A program made the position numbers and the translations under genes. A DNA stretch of 64,000 nucleotides from Oscheius dolichura (taxonomy: Eukaryota > Nematoda > Chromadorea > Rhabditida > Rhabditidae), in contig OW051494.1 of the NCBI GenBank assembly GCA_932521035.1, positions 3,272,001 through 3,336,000 of the forward strand, written 5' to 3'. The first letter of the stretch is position 1. Each line of letters begins with the position of its first letter. Of this stretch, positions 1-11,188 are shown piece by piece. The notes under the pieces were generated by a model. It saw only the letters and a program-made list of their open reading frames with translations, ran no database searches and was not told the origin of the DNA.

Positions 1-1438
1 TTACCTTCTCCCACGCCTCTCCAGCCCGGCTCTCCCTTCCCCCTCGCCTCCTATCTTTTTAAAGTAATCCAAAACAGGAACCGGTTTCCCCTTTTGCCCC
101 CTAATTTGTGAGAGGAGATACACTTCCTGGGAGGCGGGGAGATCTCCTCCGTTTTTTCCCGGCTTATTGACATTGTCGTCCGGAAAGGAAGTCTCGCCCT
201 CCTCGGCCGAATGTTTCGGCTCGGCTGCTCCCTAAGTGGTGGCATTTATTTATTCATGACCGGCCATTTCACACAAACTTCTTTCAGGGGGCAAACAGTG
301 AGTAAGGGGGTGGCTGGGGACAACTTATAGCCCTATCAGCCAGTCCTCTGTATAAACTGATGGCATTCCCTCTTGATCCCGTTCCATTCTCGTCCATCGC
401 CTGCTGCCAGCTGCCCTCCTCTGTCCTCTTTCCTACTTCCTTCCTCGTGCCTTCACATTGCCCGTTTCCTCCTTTTCCGGAAAAGAAGTAGTTGTCCACC
501 CCGGGTAGTAGTAGTAGTCCTTGGTTTGAGGGGGTGGTCAAGATCGGCGGATCACTGGGCAGAGAGCGGACTGATTCGAGAGGGAGGAGACAAAACAGCT
601 GCTGGGAAGAGATCACTTCCAGCAGTGTTTAGCAACAAGTTTGGGGGGGGGGGGGGGGTAATTTTGAACTTTGGAGAGGGGGGAGGGGGTCATTTATCAG
701 GAAAGGCCATATGCTGCCGGCTACTCTCTCTCTCTTCGGACACAAAGGAGTCTATTTCTTTCACTCTGCCCCTACTCCTACGAAAAAGTAATCAAGACCT
801 GTATTGTGACTCATTCCTGGCTCCTTTTCTTCCATTCGAGAAGGGATAACCCACCCGTTTCTAAGGTCTCCATTTGTAATGCAAGGTGTCAATCCGTCTT
901 CCACCTTTTCTCGGTGTTCTTTTTTGCCCAGCCCCCTCCTGGAAATAGCCCATTTGTGGTCAGATCTTATCGCGTGTAGATCGCCGAACCCAATGGTCCA
1001 TGTCCTCCCGGCTGCTTCTCCTCCTCGTTGTCTTCCTCATTGATCTGTGTTCTTCCACCCTACTGGTCATCATTTATCCCCCTCTCGAAATCCCTGTCCC
1101 TTTATAATTACCCTCCCCTCCGGTCCAATTGACAACAGTCAATTAGGCATCTGTGTGTACGTACCTGCCAGCCGGTCGGACCACCAACCGTTTACGATCT
1201 GTCGCTCCCTCCTGTCCATTTCCGTAACCCCCACAACTGTCCTCCAGCCCCTTCTCTCTTCAATATTTCTCCTATCCCAACCACAATAAATGAATCACCG
1301 CCGTCTTCCCCCTTCCAATTGTCCCAGATACCCTTCTGACTCACACTCTTCTCCACTTTTCTGTGACTGTTTCCTTCTTCTTCTCTTTTTATCACTTCTA
1401 CATGACAATTTGAGGTCATTTCAGCGCTGGGCGTTCCT
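1..1438. other. Pyrimidine-rich upstream/intronic DNA, no gene recognised
   Basis: No reading frame here resembles a known family. The + strand is strongly C/T-rich with many TCCTCC-type runs, and carries a 16-base G run at 643-658. It lies directly upstream of the integrin gene on the same strand. It is probably 5' regulatory DNA or a long outron. A splice acceptor (cattTCAG, about 1414-1423) lies shortly before the integrin start codon. Confidence 0.6.
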
Positions 1439-4400
1439 ATGCGGGTCCAGCCGGCCTGGGGCCTTCTTCTCTGCTGCTTAGCCGGCTTGGAGGCCTTCAA
1501 TGTCGACACGAAGAATGTCGTCGTGCACAGTATGCCGGGCAAGTACTTCGGCTACTCGCTCGACTTTTACAACGAACAAAAAGGAATGCCAGTGTGAGTC
1601 ACAGATGTCACCTCATTAGCAATTCATCCGGATGGTCATCCTTCTCCTCCTCCTTGTCCCCTTGTTATTTATGGTCCACCTGTCACCACTTCCAAAGTGA
1701 CCGTGTCGGGCAGGCGCATCCCCTAGTACTAGACGAGAATACCAGAGACTTCTTCAGGTTAGTGGTAGGAGCTCCCGAATCGGAGACGACGAATCCAAAT
1801 CTCCGTGGCATCCGGAGGCCGGGAGCCGTCTTTGTCTGCTCCGTCAACAAGGCCACCTGTAGGGAGGCCCACGTCGACCAGAAACGTGAGTGTCTCTCCG
1901 TGTCCAGTAGGGGGTAGCCCTTCTCATCGCTGATTCAAATCGGCAGACGACACGCAATTCATGCATTTACGGCCATCTGGGGAGGGTGTCTTCATCATTG
2001 TTAGGGCCACGAGACGATGGGATATTTCAGAAGGAAACGAGAGACGACTCAATGGATCTGTCCTCGCCCCCATCGAGGACAAGTCCTTCCAAGCCTTCGG
2101 CGCTACCATCAAATCGAACAACAAACACGACCGCCTCCTGGTGGGTCATAGCCGTCTCCCTCCCAATAATGCTCATTTAGATGTGTGCCCCTCGGTACAA
2201 ATACTTCTTCTCCAAGTTTGAGGTCATCGAACCCGTGGGCACGTGTTTCTACGCGGAGAATGGATTCACCAAGATCGAGGAGTACGCCTCCTGTAAACAA
2301 GAGCGTGGGTTTCTCTGCCCCTCCTTTTTATTCCGTCTCTTTCAGCTGCCCGACATGGCCGCCATCGTCTCGGCTACGGAGAGTGCGGATTCTCGGGAGC
2401 CATTCCCGACAAACAGAATAAAAGCGACGAGAGAGTCTTTGTCGGTGCCCCTGGTGTGTGGTACTGGCAGGGGGCCATCTTCAGCCAGTCACTGAAGAAC
2501 CAAACGGATCGGCCGAATACGGAATACGCCCACGATAAGAAGTACGACCACGATATGATGGGATACGCGACCGCAACCGGCGATCTGAACGGAGACGGAC
2601 AGGACGACATCGTGGCCGGCCTGCCTCGAGGAGCGGACCTGGCGGGAAAGCTTGTCCTGTACACCTCGAAACTGAGCCATATCTCCAATTTGACAGACAC
2701 CAAGTCTCCCCAGCCGGGACAGTACTGTGGAGGGGCGTTGATCGTGCTGGATGTGAACAACGATGGCCGGGACGACATCATAGCCGGCTGTCCCTACTAC
2801 ACCGACTACGTGTCCGTGTTGGATGTCAAGACGCAGGAGAGGAAGCCCCAGTACGAGGTCGGTAAGCTGCTCATCTTCTACCAGACGGCTCCGGGAGTCT
2901 TCGGAAACCTGCAAACAATCGTCGGCGAGGACCAATACGGCCGTTTCGGTTACTCCTTAGCCATTGCTGGCGACTTGAACCAGGACGGCTACCAGGACTT
3001 TATCGTCGGGGCTCCCCGAGCCGGGGCAGACGCCCGTGGTGCTGTCTACGTTATGCACGGAGGAAAGAACGGCGTCCGGGAGAAGTACACTCAGAAGATC
3101 GATGGAAAGACCGTCGGGGCGACGACCTTCGGATTCTCCGTAGCCGGAGGAGTCGATGTCGACGGAAACGGGATCCCTGGTGAGGCGTCTTCGTTTTTAT
3201 TTGAGATTTCTTTTAGACACGGCGGCCGGTGGTTGGAAGAGCGGGACAGCCGTTGTGATGCTTTCCAAGCCCGTGGTGACGGTGACCGGCAGTTCGGAAG
3301 CAGACGCGGTGACCATCAACGTGGAGGACAAGTCCTGTGACATTGACACAAAGCTGGGCAAGCAGGCCTGGTCAGTTTTCCCCTTTTCTATCCAACGTCT
3401 CCTTTTAGTCGGACGATCAACACCTGCCTGAAGTACGTTGGCCTCGGAGACACCCCCAATGATCTAGAGTTCCTTCTCTCCTACAACCTCGACGACCATT
3501 CCCCCGAGCCGAGGGCCTATTTCATCCAGAAAGACCTGGTGAGTCATCCTCCCTGTTCCCATTTCAACATCCCCGGTAATTTAGCAACAAGAGCGGGATA
3601 TAAAGATCGCTGCCGGCTCCAAGACCAAGGACCACCCGAATGCCATCGAAAGACGGGTCCGACTGGAGAAGAACAAGCAGAAATGCTTCAAGCAGCGGTT
3701 CTTTACATCCTCGACGATGAGGGACAAGCTGTCTCCGATCCACTGGACCGTCAATTACACCTACATCGAGTCGAAGACGGGCAAGCTGCGCGGAGACAAG
3801 CTGGAGCCGGCCATCGATACGACTGTGCCCCTCTTCTTCGAGAACAAAGTCAACATCGCGAATAATTGCGGGAAAGACGATGTCTGTATCCCGGATTTGA
3901 AGGTGACCGCCTTTGCGTAAGTTATTCCATCAGCATAGGAAATGAGCCATTCAGGGATCGGGAAAAGTTCCTCCTCGGGACGAAAGACAACCAGATGCTG
4001 ATCAATGTGACGGTACGCAACGGGGGAGAGGATTCCTACGAGACGAAGCTCTACTTCGATGTGCCGGAGGGATTCGAGTACAGCGGCATACAGACGACGG
4101 ACGACAAGACGGCCCCCATCTGCTCGCCGACGACGGACGAGCCATCGGAAGACGGCAGCTGGAAGTTCGGCTGCGACCTGGGCAACCCTCTGCCGGCTAA
4201 CAAGGTTGTGAATACGATAGTCCGACTGACGGCCGATGAGAAGAAGCCCCCGCTCAAGGACATCGACATCAAGGCGTTTGTGAACAGCTCAAATGCCGAG
4301 GCGGAGGGTACCGGAGCCGACAACGCGGTGACCTTCAAAGTGCCGGTGGACTTCAGGAACCAGCTGAGGATCAACGGAAGATCGAGCCCGCCGGAGATCT

Positions 4401-5750
4401 CCTTCTCCATTCACAACAAGACCAGGACGGACATCTTCGACGACAGAGAACTCGGACCCGTGGTGAGCCATCTCATCCAGGTGGGCATCACAGAGACTGG
4501 AAAACATAGACAGTTCAGATCTCCAATATCGGCCCCTCGGAAGTGGACTCGGCTACTTTGGACATCTTCTGGCCTTCCCTCTCGGCGCAGGGCCGCCATC
4601 TTCTGTACATCATCACCGAGCCCGTGGTCAGCGACCCCAAAAAGGGCAGATGCCGGGTCAAGCAGCTCCAAAATGTCAATCCCTTGAATCTTCGGGTAAC
4701 TTGAGATAATATCTTTATTAAGTCGATTTTAGTTGACTAACGAGCATCTGCCGACGGAGCCTCCGACTCCGGTGACGGACTACCGAAGTGCGGAGAATGA
4801 GGAATACGAGGAGGAGGAGAGAAAGGAGACGACTGTCCAGCATCCCCCCACAAAGACGGGACAGGAGCAGACGTCCGAAGGCAGCCGGGGATCCCACTTT
4901 GAGTACAAGGAGAAACCGAAGCAGAAAGTGGAATACGAATACATCCCGGACGAGGAATACGAGGGAGGAGAGGACTACGAGGAGGACGGGCGCGGAAGCA
5001 GTCGAGTGAAGAGACAGGCCAGGAAGGGATCGAAGAAGGGACCCAAGACGGACGCCCCAAGGACAGTGGCAACTGACGGGAGAACGGAAAAAGCTCGATT
5101 CATCGATTTGAAGAATGCCGTCGAGAAGAGCAAGGCGGCCGGAGGAGCCACCGAATATCAGGGGCCGTTGAGCCGTGCCAGCATGGATTGCACCGCCCTG
5201 CGCTGTACCCACATCGAGTGTGACCTCTACGGCATCCAGGAGGGCGAGTACGTGCTGGTGGAGGTCTTCGCCCGGATGGCCACCAACACCCTGGTCGAGG
5301 AGCAGATCTTCGACGGAGACGTGTCCTCCCTGGCCTTGGTCAGGGTCACCTCTACCAAATTCAACTGGCCCCATAAGCCGACCCTCGTCACGGCGGTAAG
5401 TCTTCCTCTAAAGGGAAGGCAAAGCGACAAATTATAGGTGACGACGGGAATACACGGAGTCGACGACCAGCCCTCCGGCTGGAATCTGCCCTGGTGGCTG
5501 TGGCTGCTGGCTCTCCTCATTGGCCTCACTCTCCTCGCCCTGCTCATCCTCCTCCTCTGGAGGGTCAGTCCCCTTTTCCCTTCTTCCAAAACTCTTCTTT
5601 CAGTGCGGCTTCTTCAAACGCAACCGGCCCCATGCGGAACAGGCCGAACTCCGAGAGAACAGAGATCCCCACGGGCACTACGCGGACACGAAGACTCGCT
5701 ACGCGCCGGGCGAGAGCTACAACCCCAACAACCACGGCCCCATGCTGTAG
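1439..5750 (+). CDS. ina-1: Integrin alpha subunit (laminin-receptor / INA-1-like)
   Basis: Cell-surface adhesion receptor chain that pairs with an integrin beta subunit to bind extracellular matrix. Exon 1 (1439-1593) encodes a signal peptide rich in Leu/Cys, then the mature N-terminus FNVDTKNVVV and YFGYSLDF. Exon 2 (1758-1885) gives VLVVGAPE of the first beta-propeller blade. Further exons at 1947-1985, 2031-2140, 2181-2304 and 2346-3179 complete the propeller, with calcium loops DLNGDGQDD, DVNNDGRDD, DLNQDGYQD and DVDGNG. Leg domains follow. A furin-type RVKR site near 5005-5016 lies after an acidic Glu/Tyr-rich stretch. The C-terminus has a transmembrane helix (WWLWLLALLIGLTLLALLI) and the hallmark CGFFKRNR tail. 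Introns are about 40-55 bp. Length is roughly 1,200 residues, normal for the family. The CGFFKRN tail favours the laminin-binding class over PAT-2/RGD types, but the symbol is tentative. Confidence 0.93.
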
Positions 5751-6403
5751 TGTCCCTCCCCTCAGATTGTTCTTTCCACGCGGGTCCACCCCCTCTACTG
5801 CCAAAACAGACCCTCCCCTGCTCAATTTCTGGTGCAACTTTCAAAAGTGCCTTTGTATAGAGTCTCTATTCCCCCTCTCCTCCTTCTTGCCATAGTCCAT
5901 CACGCTCAAAAATGTGCTTTAACACGAGGACTGTTCCAGTTCTAGTCATATTCCTGTTGTTTTTATTGAACAAGACAAAACACTAAACTAATAATAAAAT
6001 ATAACTAAAAACAGTGAGCAGAAGATGATATTTTCGGGAGAAAAGGAGTCAAAGAAGAGGAGAAGGGCCTGCCGAGCCACTTCTACTGGCCCATGTACCT
6101 TTCCGGCCTTCTTCGCTTGTTCGGCGGGGGAGGACAGAGAAAGGGAGGAGGAGGGCGAGGAGGTGGACGACGAGGAAGAGGGGGACAAGGAAGGAGAATT
6201 TTACCTAGGTATGCCGTCTCATACCTGAAATGTGTGCCTCTGATCCTTTGCCCTCTCCGTTTTTCCTCTTCTACAGTGTTGTTTACGCAAAGATTCATCG
6301 TCATGGGGTGTTTTGAAAGCGGCGGGAAATAGGGGCGGAGTTGTTTGTTTCGGGGGCCAGACAAATAGAATACGCGCCAGTCGAACACATCTCGCATCGC
6401 ACA
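5751..6403. other. Intergenic region, low-complexity G/A-rich segment
   Basis: This is 650 bp between the integrin stop and the next gene. An AATAAA-like signal is at 5992-5998 (aataataaaat). At 6115-6200 the + strand has an aggaggagg-type purine run that gives only spurious Gly/Arg-rich frames. No gene was recognised. Confidence 0.5.
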
Positions 6404-7145
6404 ATGTACTCGTCGGTTCTCTCCCCTCTTTTTTTCTTTTATTTTCTCATTTTTAGCCTATTGGATCAGGTGGTGAACGCGTCCTCTCTCACAAGGAAGG
6501 AGTTCGTTTCCCTTTTGATGGTCCTCCTCATTTTATACTTTAGGACCAGACGGATCAGTCTTTCGGAGGAGGAAACATGAACCGACAATACGGAGCAACC
6601 CAGGAATGGGTAGGAATTGGGTATATTTATGATCAGAGGCGGGAAATTCAGGGCTCCTCCGGATCTGCTGGACAGAATTATACCCCCGAAACTCAGAACC
6701 CTGACTTCTACAACCAGGGCCGTGGTCTCCCTACCCAGCCCCTCTACCGTAATCCTCAGACCGGCCCTCGTATTGGATCGGCCGGAGAGACTACTCCCAA
6801 CTACTCGAGTGTTCGTTTCGTTTCTTCTAATATTCCATATTTTCCTTTAGGATCCCTCCATCGGAACTGCTGGTGAAATTCCAGCTCAGCCTCCTCGTGA
6901 CAGAAATTTCCAGAACGTACGTTATCCTAGACAACATGTTTTTCATCGGAAAATGCCCTTTTAGGCTCCCCCCATCGGTTCGGGAAATGCTATTCCTCAG
7001 CAGGGATGGGTATGTTTGACGCGGTGTTTTTGTTTGATAAGAGAGGAAATTTTAGAATCCTCATGTTGGAGGAGGTAACGAGGGAGAACATCAGGAGAAG
7101 CACGGTCTCCTCCATAAAATTCTTCATCCTTTCAGTGATAAGTAA
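6404..7145 (+). CDS. Small Gly/Pro/Gln-rich protein, probably secreted
   Basis: Not recognised as a known family. Six exons splice cleanly: 6404-6469, 6544-6609, 6652-6810, 6851-6916, 6965-7009, 7056-7145. All introns are phase 0 and 40-75 bp, giving 163 residues. Exon 1 encodes a hydrophobic leader (MYSSVLSPLFFFYFLIFSLL) that reads as a signal peptide. The rest is polar and disordered-looking, with a loosely repeated motif IGSAGET / IGTAGEI / IGSGNAI shared between exons 3, 4 and 5, and a His/Lys-rich tail (EHQEKHGLLHKILHPF). Three exons are exactly 66 nt, so any exon could be skipped or duplicated without a frameshift. A polyA-type aataaa lies at 7165. An alternative is a short isoform from the internal Met in exon 2. 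The splicing is well supported; function is unknown. Confidence 0.7.
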
Positions 7146-7251
7146 AAAAATGTGGATATTATGACAATAAAGTAATAAATATTTTGAACCCGAATTATGG
7201 CAAGAGAGATGAAAAAACACCCAAGAATATCACAGGCGAGTAATAATAATA

Positions 7252-8927
7252 TTATGTAGCCGCTTTTCTTTTTCTTATCAATTCGGCTAACTCTTTGAAA
7301 CGGGATATGCACTGTTCTTTTGTCTTTCCCGGGACTGACTCGGCTATCCTTTCCCATCTGAACGATATGTTTGGTTTTGGAAATAAACGAAGTAAACCGT
7401 TCTTCTGTTCCTTTTGGGTATAACTGAAGAGCTGCTTCGAATTGTTTTTGCTCATTTTGTTGCCATTCTGCTGGTTTTTGTTCAGAAGCTGCTGATACAT
7501 TCACTGCCGATGACTGCTGGCCTCGAAGAAGTTTTGAATATTCCTCCTGGATGGAAATTCTTTTTTTATAAGAGGAGAACATACCTGTTTCATATTTTTT
7601 ATCTTACCAGCCATGATTGTAACATCTTCCGGAGTTCTATTTAGTTGTCTAGCCATTAATTCCCATCTGTTCGGTGTACCAGGAGGGTATTTATCTGTGC
7701 TCAATCGAATCAGCAGAGACAATTCATCAAAACTCCATTGAGCTCCAGACCTTTCTGATAAATTGGGAGATTATTATTATTGAGGAGTACAACCCACTTT
7801 CTTCCGATTCCTCTGCCTCTTTTCGATACTTTTCTTCCATTTCTGGATTGTTCACACTAATGGCTTTTAGATCTGTGGCTATTTCATATTGATATTCTTG
7901 TCGCGGAACGGCTGGCTTACGAATTTTCTTTTCTTCTTCCACTTCCTACAATTTATCTTTTTTTATACATAAAATAGTGCTCTACCTCTGGTTCTTCAAC
8001 CTTTCTCTGTAAAGATTCCTTGGTAATAATGCAGACAAAATGAGCAAATGAACAAGTGCCATTGAATAGTAGAAAAGGAAGCAAACGCTTGCACTGAGGA
8101 AGGTACTCGATCAGTGCCCTCTTCAAGGCTTCTTCTTCGTCAGAATCCGATCCTTTCTTCTTTTTCGATTTTTTGAAGGCCTTTGTAGAAAAATAAATAG
8201 AAACAAGGGATTCACACCTGGGAAAATACTAGCTTCTTTTCATAATATGCAGCCCACATCATGAGGTAGTGAGCCAGAGTGGAAAGCGACAAAAGTACTG
8301 CCAAAGCTTCATACCAGGCCAGTTTTCGCATCCTCCTTGAATAGGTAAGTGTTTCTGTGCATATTTATCATTTTCATACCTGTAATAGAATATCGGCTGT
8401 CTCCAATCGGGTAGACCAAACTCCAAAACATTGTTATATTTTTCTCGAAGATCTGCGGATTTCAGAACATCATAGACAGCTACAACCTTTAGAAATTCGT
8501 ATAATTTCTACCCAATAGGTTACTTGTCGGAATTTCTCAGATGTGTCTTCGGCTCTGTTCCTATCTGGATGAAATTCAAGGCTTAACTTTCTATATGCTT
8601 TCTTGATTTCTGCCGTCGAAGCATCCTAAACTATTGTTGTGTTTTTCTTCTAGAGAATTGAACAAAAGCAAAGCGTCAGATGAGAAAACGTCATAAAAAA
8701 AGCAAAACTGTTGTTCGCTTTGCTTGTTTCCAGTTATCAGTGTGTTCATTGCATTCATTTGCTCGTATTCTTTTCATTTCTCAATTTCTTACCTTATTGA
8801 TTCCGAAGTAGTCGTAGAAATTAGTGTTCAATTCTTCTACAAGGTCATAAAGACCTAATTCTTCGCTAGACCATGACGCTGACGATAACCTCACATACAG
8901 TAGGCAGTAGAGCAATATCTTTGGCAT
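7252..8927 (-). CDS. DNAJC1/ERdj1-like ER membrane J-protein with SANT domain
   Basis: Predicted ER membrane co-chaperone that recruits BiP/Hsp70. The - strand start at 8927 gives [20 protein letters not shown], a signal peptide, followed by [19 protein letters not shown]. The J-domain continues in the next exon (about 8490-8630) with [15 protein letters not shown], so the HPD triad is intact. The family stretch [17 protein letters not shown] follows near 8390-8440, then a transmembrane region ([18 protein letters not shown]). A Lys-rich and acidic linker leads to C-terminal Myb/SANT-like sequence at 7252-7720 ([31 protein letters not shown]). Domain order matches human DNAJC1/MTJ1. Stop TAA is at 7252-7254. 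The gene is AT-rich compared with the flanking GC-rich genes. It diverges from the SR gene, sharing a 323-bp intergenic promoter region. Confidence 0.88.
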
Positions 8928-9250
8928 AAGAACTCTATAAAAGTGCGTTTCTGGAAAGTTTTTTGGCTAAAGCAAGAATTGGTTCCAACATGTTTTGCCC
9001 TCAATTACGCGTACCTCTGCTGTTTACGGCGTATCGTCGGAAAAAAATGTGATTTTCAAATCATGCGTTCTTCGATGATTTTATTCTGTTGTGGTTTTGC
9101 AATTTGCTGTTCTCCAGCCACAAGCTGATATTCGCTTGTTTCTTGAGATCTACAACGGTGTAGTATGCTGTGACAGCCCTTTTTATATTATTTTTTGTTC
9201 TATTGGATCATATATGTTTATGGCCTAAAAATAACGTTGTTTTCAGACTT
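8928..9250. promoter_or_regulatory. Divergent intergenic region between DNAJC1-like and SR genes
   Basis: This is a 323-bp AT-rich interval between two genes transcribed away from each other, so it should hold both promoters. No TATA box is convincing. A splice acceptor (gttTTCAG, ending 9246) sits 4 nt before the SR start codon and looks like a spliced-leader site. Regulatory role is inferred only from position. Confidence 0.45.
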
Positions 9251-10908
9251 ATGTGTACGCGTGTTTTTATTGGGCGTTTGTCTCATCGAGCATCGGAAAG
9301 AGATGTGGAGGACTTTTTCCGTGGCTATGGGCGAATCCGCGATATAGTATTGAAAAACGGCTTCGGATTTGTTGTGAGTTTGAAAAGTATTGATTTTGTC
9401 GAAATTTAGAGTCTTTATGGCTTTGTTGCGATACATTCTCGCGAAAGTTTTTTTTGTGAAACATTTAGCTAAAACGCCATTATTAAATTCCTATTTATGG
9501 AATGACTCATTATCATTCCTCATTTTTTAAACTTTTTTCATGCGAAGAAAAGAATTTGTTGAGTTTATTTGAGGTAACAAACAGACATTAGCACAAGGAC
9601 TCAATAATTCGTTTTTAGTTTTATTATATTTATTCATTATATTAATATTTCTCCTGGCAATTCTAATGTTGTTATAGGAATTCGAGAGTTCCCGCGATGC
9701 TGATGATGCTATTTACGATCTAAACGGAAAAGAACTTGGAGGAGAACGTGTAACACTAGAGTTTTCCAAACGTTCACGTGACAATGACCGCCATGATGAT
9801 GGAGGTCGTGGTGGTGGATTCCGAGGAGGCCGCAGCTTTGGAGGACGTCCTCGTCCCGGTGACAGGTCAGCCTTATTCTTTTGAAAAGTAGTTTTCTTTT
9901 TTTAGATATGGTCCACCAGTACAAACACGGCATCGGCTTGTTGTCGAAAACCTCTCCACTCGTATTTCTTGGCAGGTTAGTCATAAATTAAAAATTTTTT
10001 GTCATCAAAAAACATTTGATGGCAAATGATGCATGCTAAAATTCCCCCCACACGATGGATTTGTTCGGAAACTTTCTCTAGTAATCTTGCATCTGAACAT
10101 CTTTATCATTTTAATATTATATGCTTATTTACGAGTACCGTGGTAGGTATCTGGTGGGGCGTTGACGCGTGCTCGAAGTCCTGAGGTCTATCTCGTATCG
10201 TATAAGCCTGTTGGTTGGTATTTCTGACGGGCATTCGAAGCGCGTCGACTTCGGGAAGTTGTTTCTTGTTTTGTGATGTTACTTCGGTGCTCAGATTTAT
10301 TCGTGCCGGAGGGTGAGTGTTGCCTTGGACGCATCATTTTGATAGTATACTAATTTTTTTAGGATCTGAAGGACATTATGCGGAAGAATGGATGCGATGT
10401 CACTTATGCAGATGCTCACAAACGCGAGCATGAAGCGTAAGTCTGGCCATTGTATTTTACGCATAATTTTAGTGTGGTTTGTTTCGCATCACGTAGCGAC
10501 CTCGACAGAGCTATGGATAAACTCCAAGGAGAAGAACTAAATGGCCGTAAAATCAAGTTGGTCGACGACTCCAAGGACCGTTCTCGCTCCCGTTCCAGAG
10601 GAAGACGTAGCCGCAGCAGAAGGTACTATATTTAAAAAATAGTATATGACGAGTTTAGCGATTCGCACAGTAAGAGCCGTTCGCGGTCTAAATCGCGTAG
10701 CAAGAGTCGCAGCAAGTCTCATAGCAAAAGCAAGTCACGCAGTAGAAGTCGCAGTGGTTCGCGCAAGGAAAATGGAAACGGTCGTGATAGCCGTTCTCCC
10801 AGCAAAGATCGGTATGTCTCCTAGCTTTTCACAGAAAATATTTATAGCTCTCGCTCTCCAAAAAAGGAAAGCGACCACTCTCGCAGTGGCAGTCCTGCCG
10901 ATGATTGA
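9251..10908 (+). CDS. SR-family splicing factor, two RRMs (SRSF4/5/6-like)
   Basis: Nuclear pre-mRNA splicing regulator. Exons: 9251-9373 ([22 protein letters not shown]2-type start of RRM1), 9678-9865, 9906-9975, 10363 to about 10437, about 10472-10621, then two RS-domain exons ending at stop TGA 10906-10908. RRM1 ends in VTLEFSKR and is followed by a Gly/Arg hinge ([15 protein letters not shown]). RRM2 is the pseudo-RRM type: [15 protein letters not shown] joined to [10 protein letters not shown] recreates the diagnostic SWQDLKD motif across the splice junction. The C-terminus is Ser/Arg dipeptides ([20 protein letters not shown]). Introns 1 and 2 (304 and 387 bp) are far longer than the roughly 40-bp norm, and intron 2 holds a candidate poison exon. 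It is probably an orthologue of a nematode rsp gene; which one is not settled. Confidence 0.93.
10147..10312 (+). other. Candidate poison cassette exon in the SR gene
   Basis: Inside SR intron 2 there is a GC-richer island bounded by an acceptor (gtggtag, ending 10146) and a strong donor (GTGAGT at 10313). Its 166 nt is not a multiple of three. Read in phase from the upstream SWQ codons it reaches an in-frame TGA after 26 codons, so inclusion would truncate RRM2 and expose the mRNA to nonsense-mediated decay. SR genes in many animals autoregulate this way. Inclusion is inferred, not shown. Confidence 0.5.
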
Positions 10909-11188
10909 TCATTATTTATCTCATATTACCCTGTTAAACGTTGTTTTATTCACCAGCTAAAGGAAGTTCCATATTTTGTTTTTATCGTTGTAATCTTAAA
11001 GTAGTGTCGATCTCAATTTGTTCTCCATTGTTCGCTGGTGCCCAATAAATTCTCTCTAACCACAAAACTTACTAGAAAGACGTTGAACTGTAAGATACTC
11101 ACTGTCAGGCGAACAGTCAGTGCTGAAACACCGTGTAATAGGAAAATGCAAAACTCACTATTTGTCTTGGAAAGGGGGTTCTCTTTCA
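10909..11188. other. Tail-to-tail intergenic region
   Basis: This is 280 bp of AT-rich DNA between the convergent SR and TTC28-like genes. It holds their 3' UTRs, with a cccaATAAAttc signal near 11043 for the SR gene. Nothing else was recognised. Confidence 0.5.

Noticed and set aside
6093-6332. Gly/Arg-rich frame resembling an RGG protein
   Set aside because: It comes from an aggaggagg low-complexity run between two well-defined genes, with no start context, splicing or conservation.
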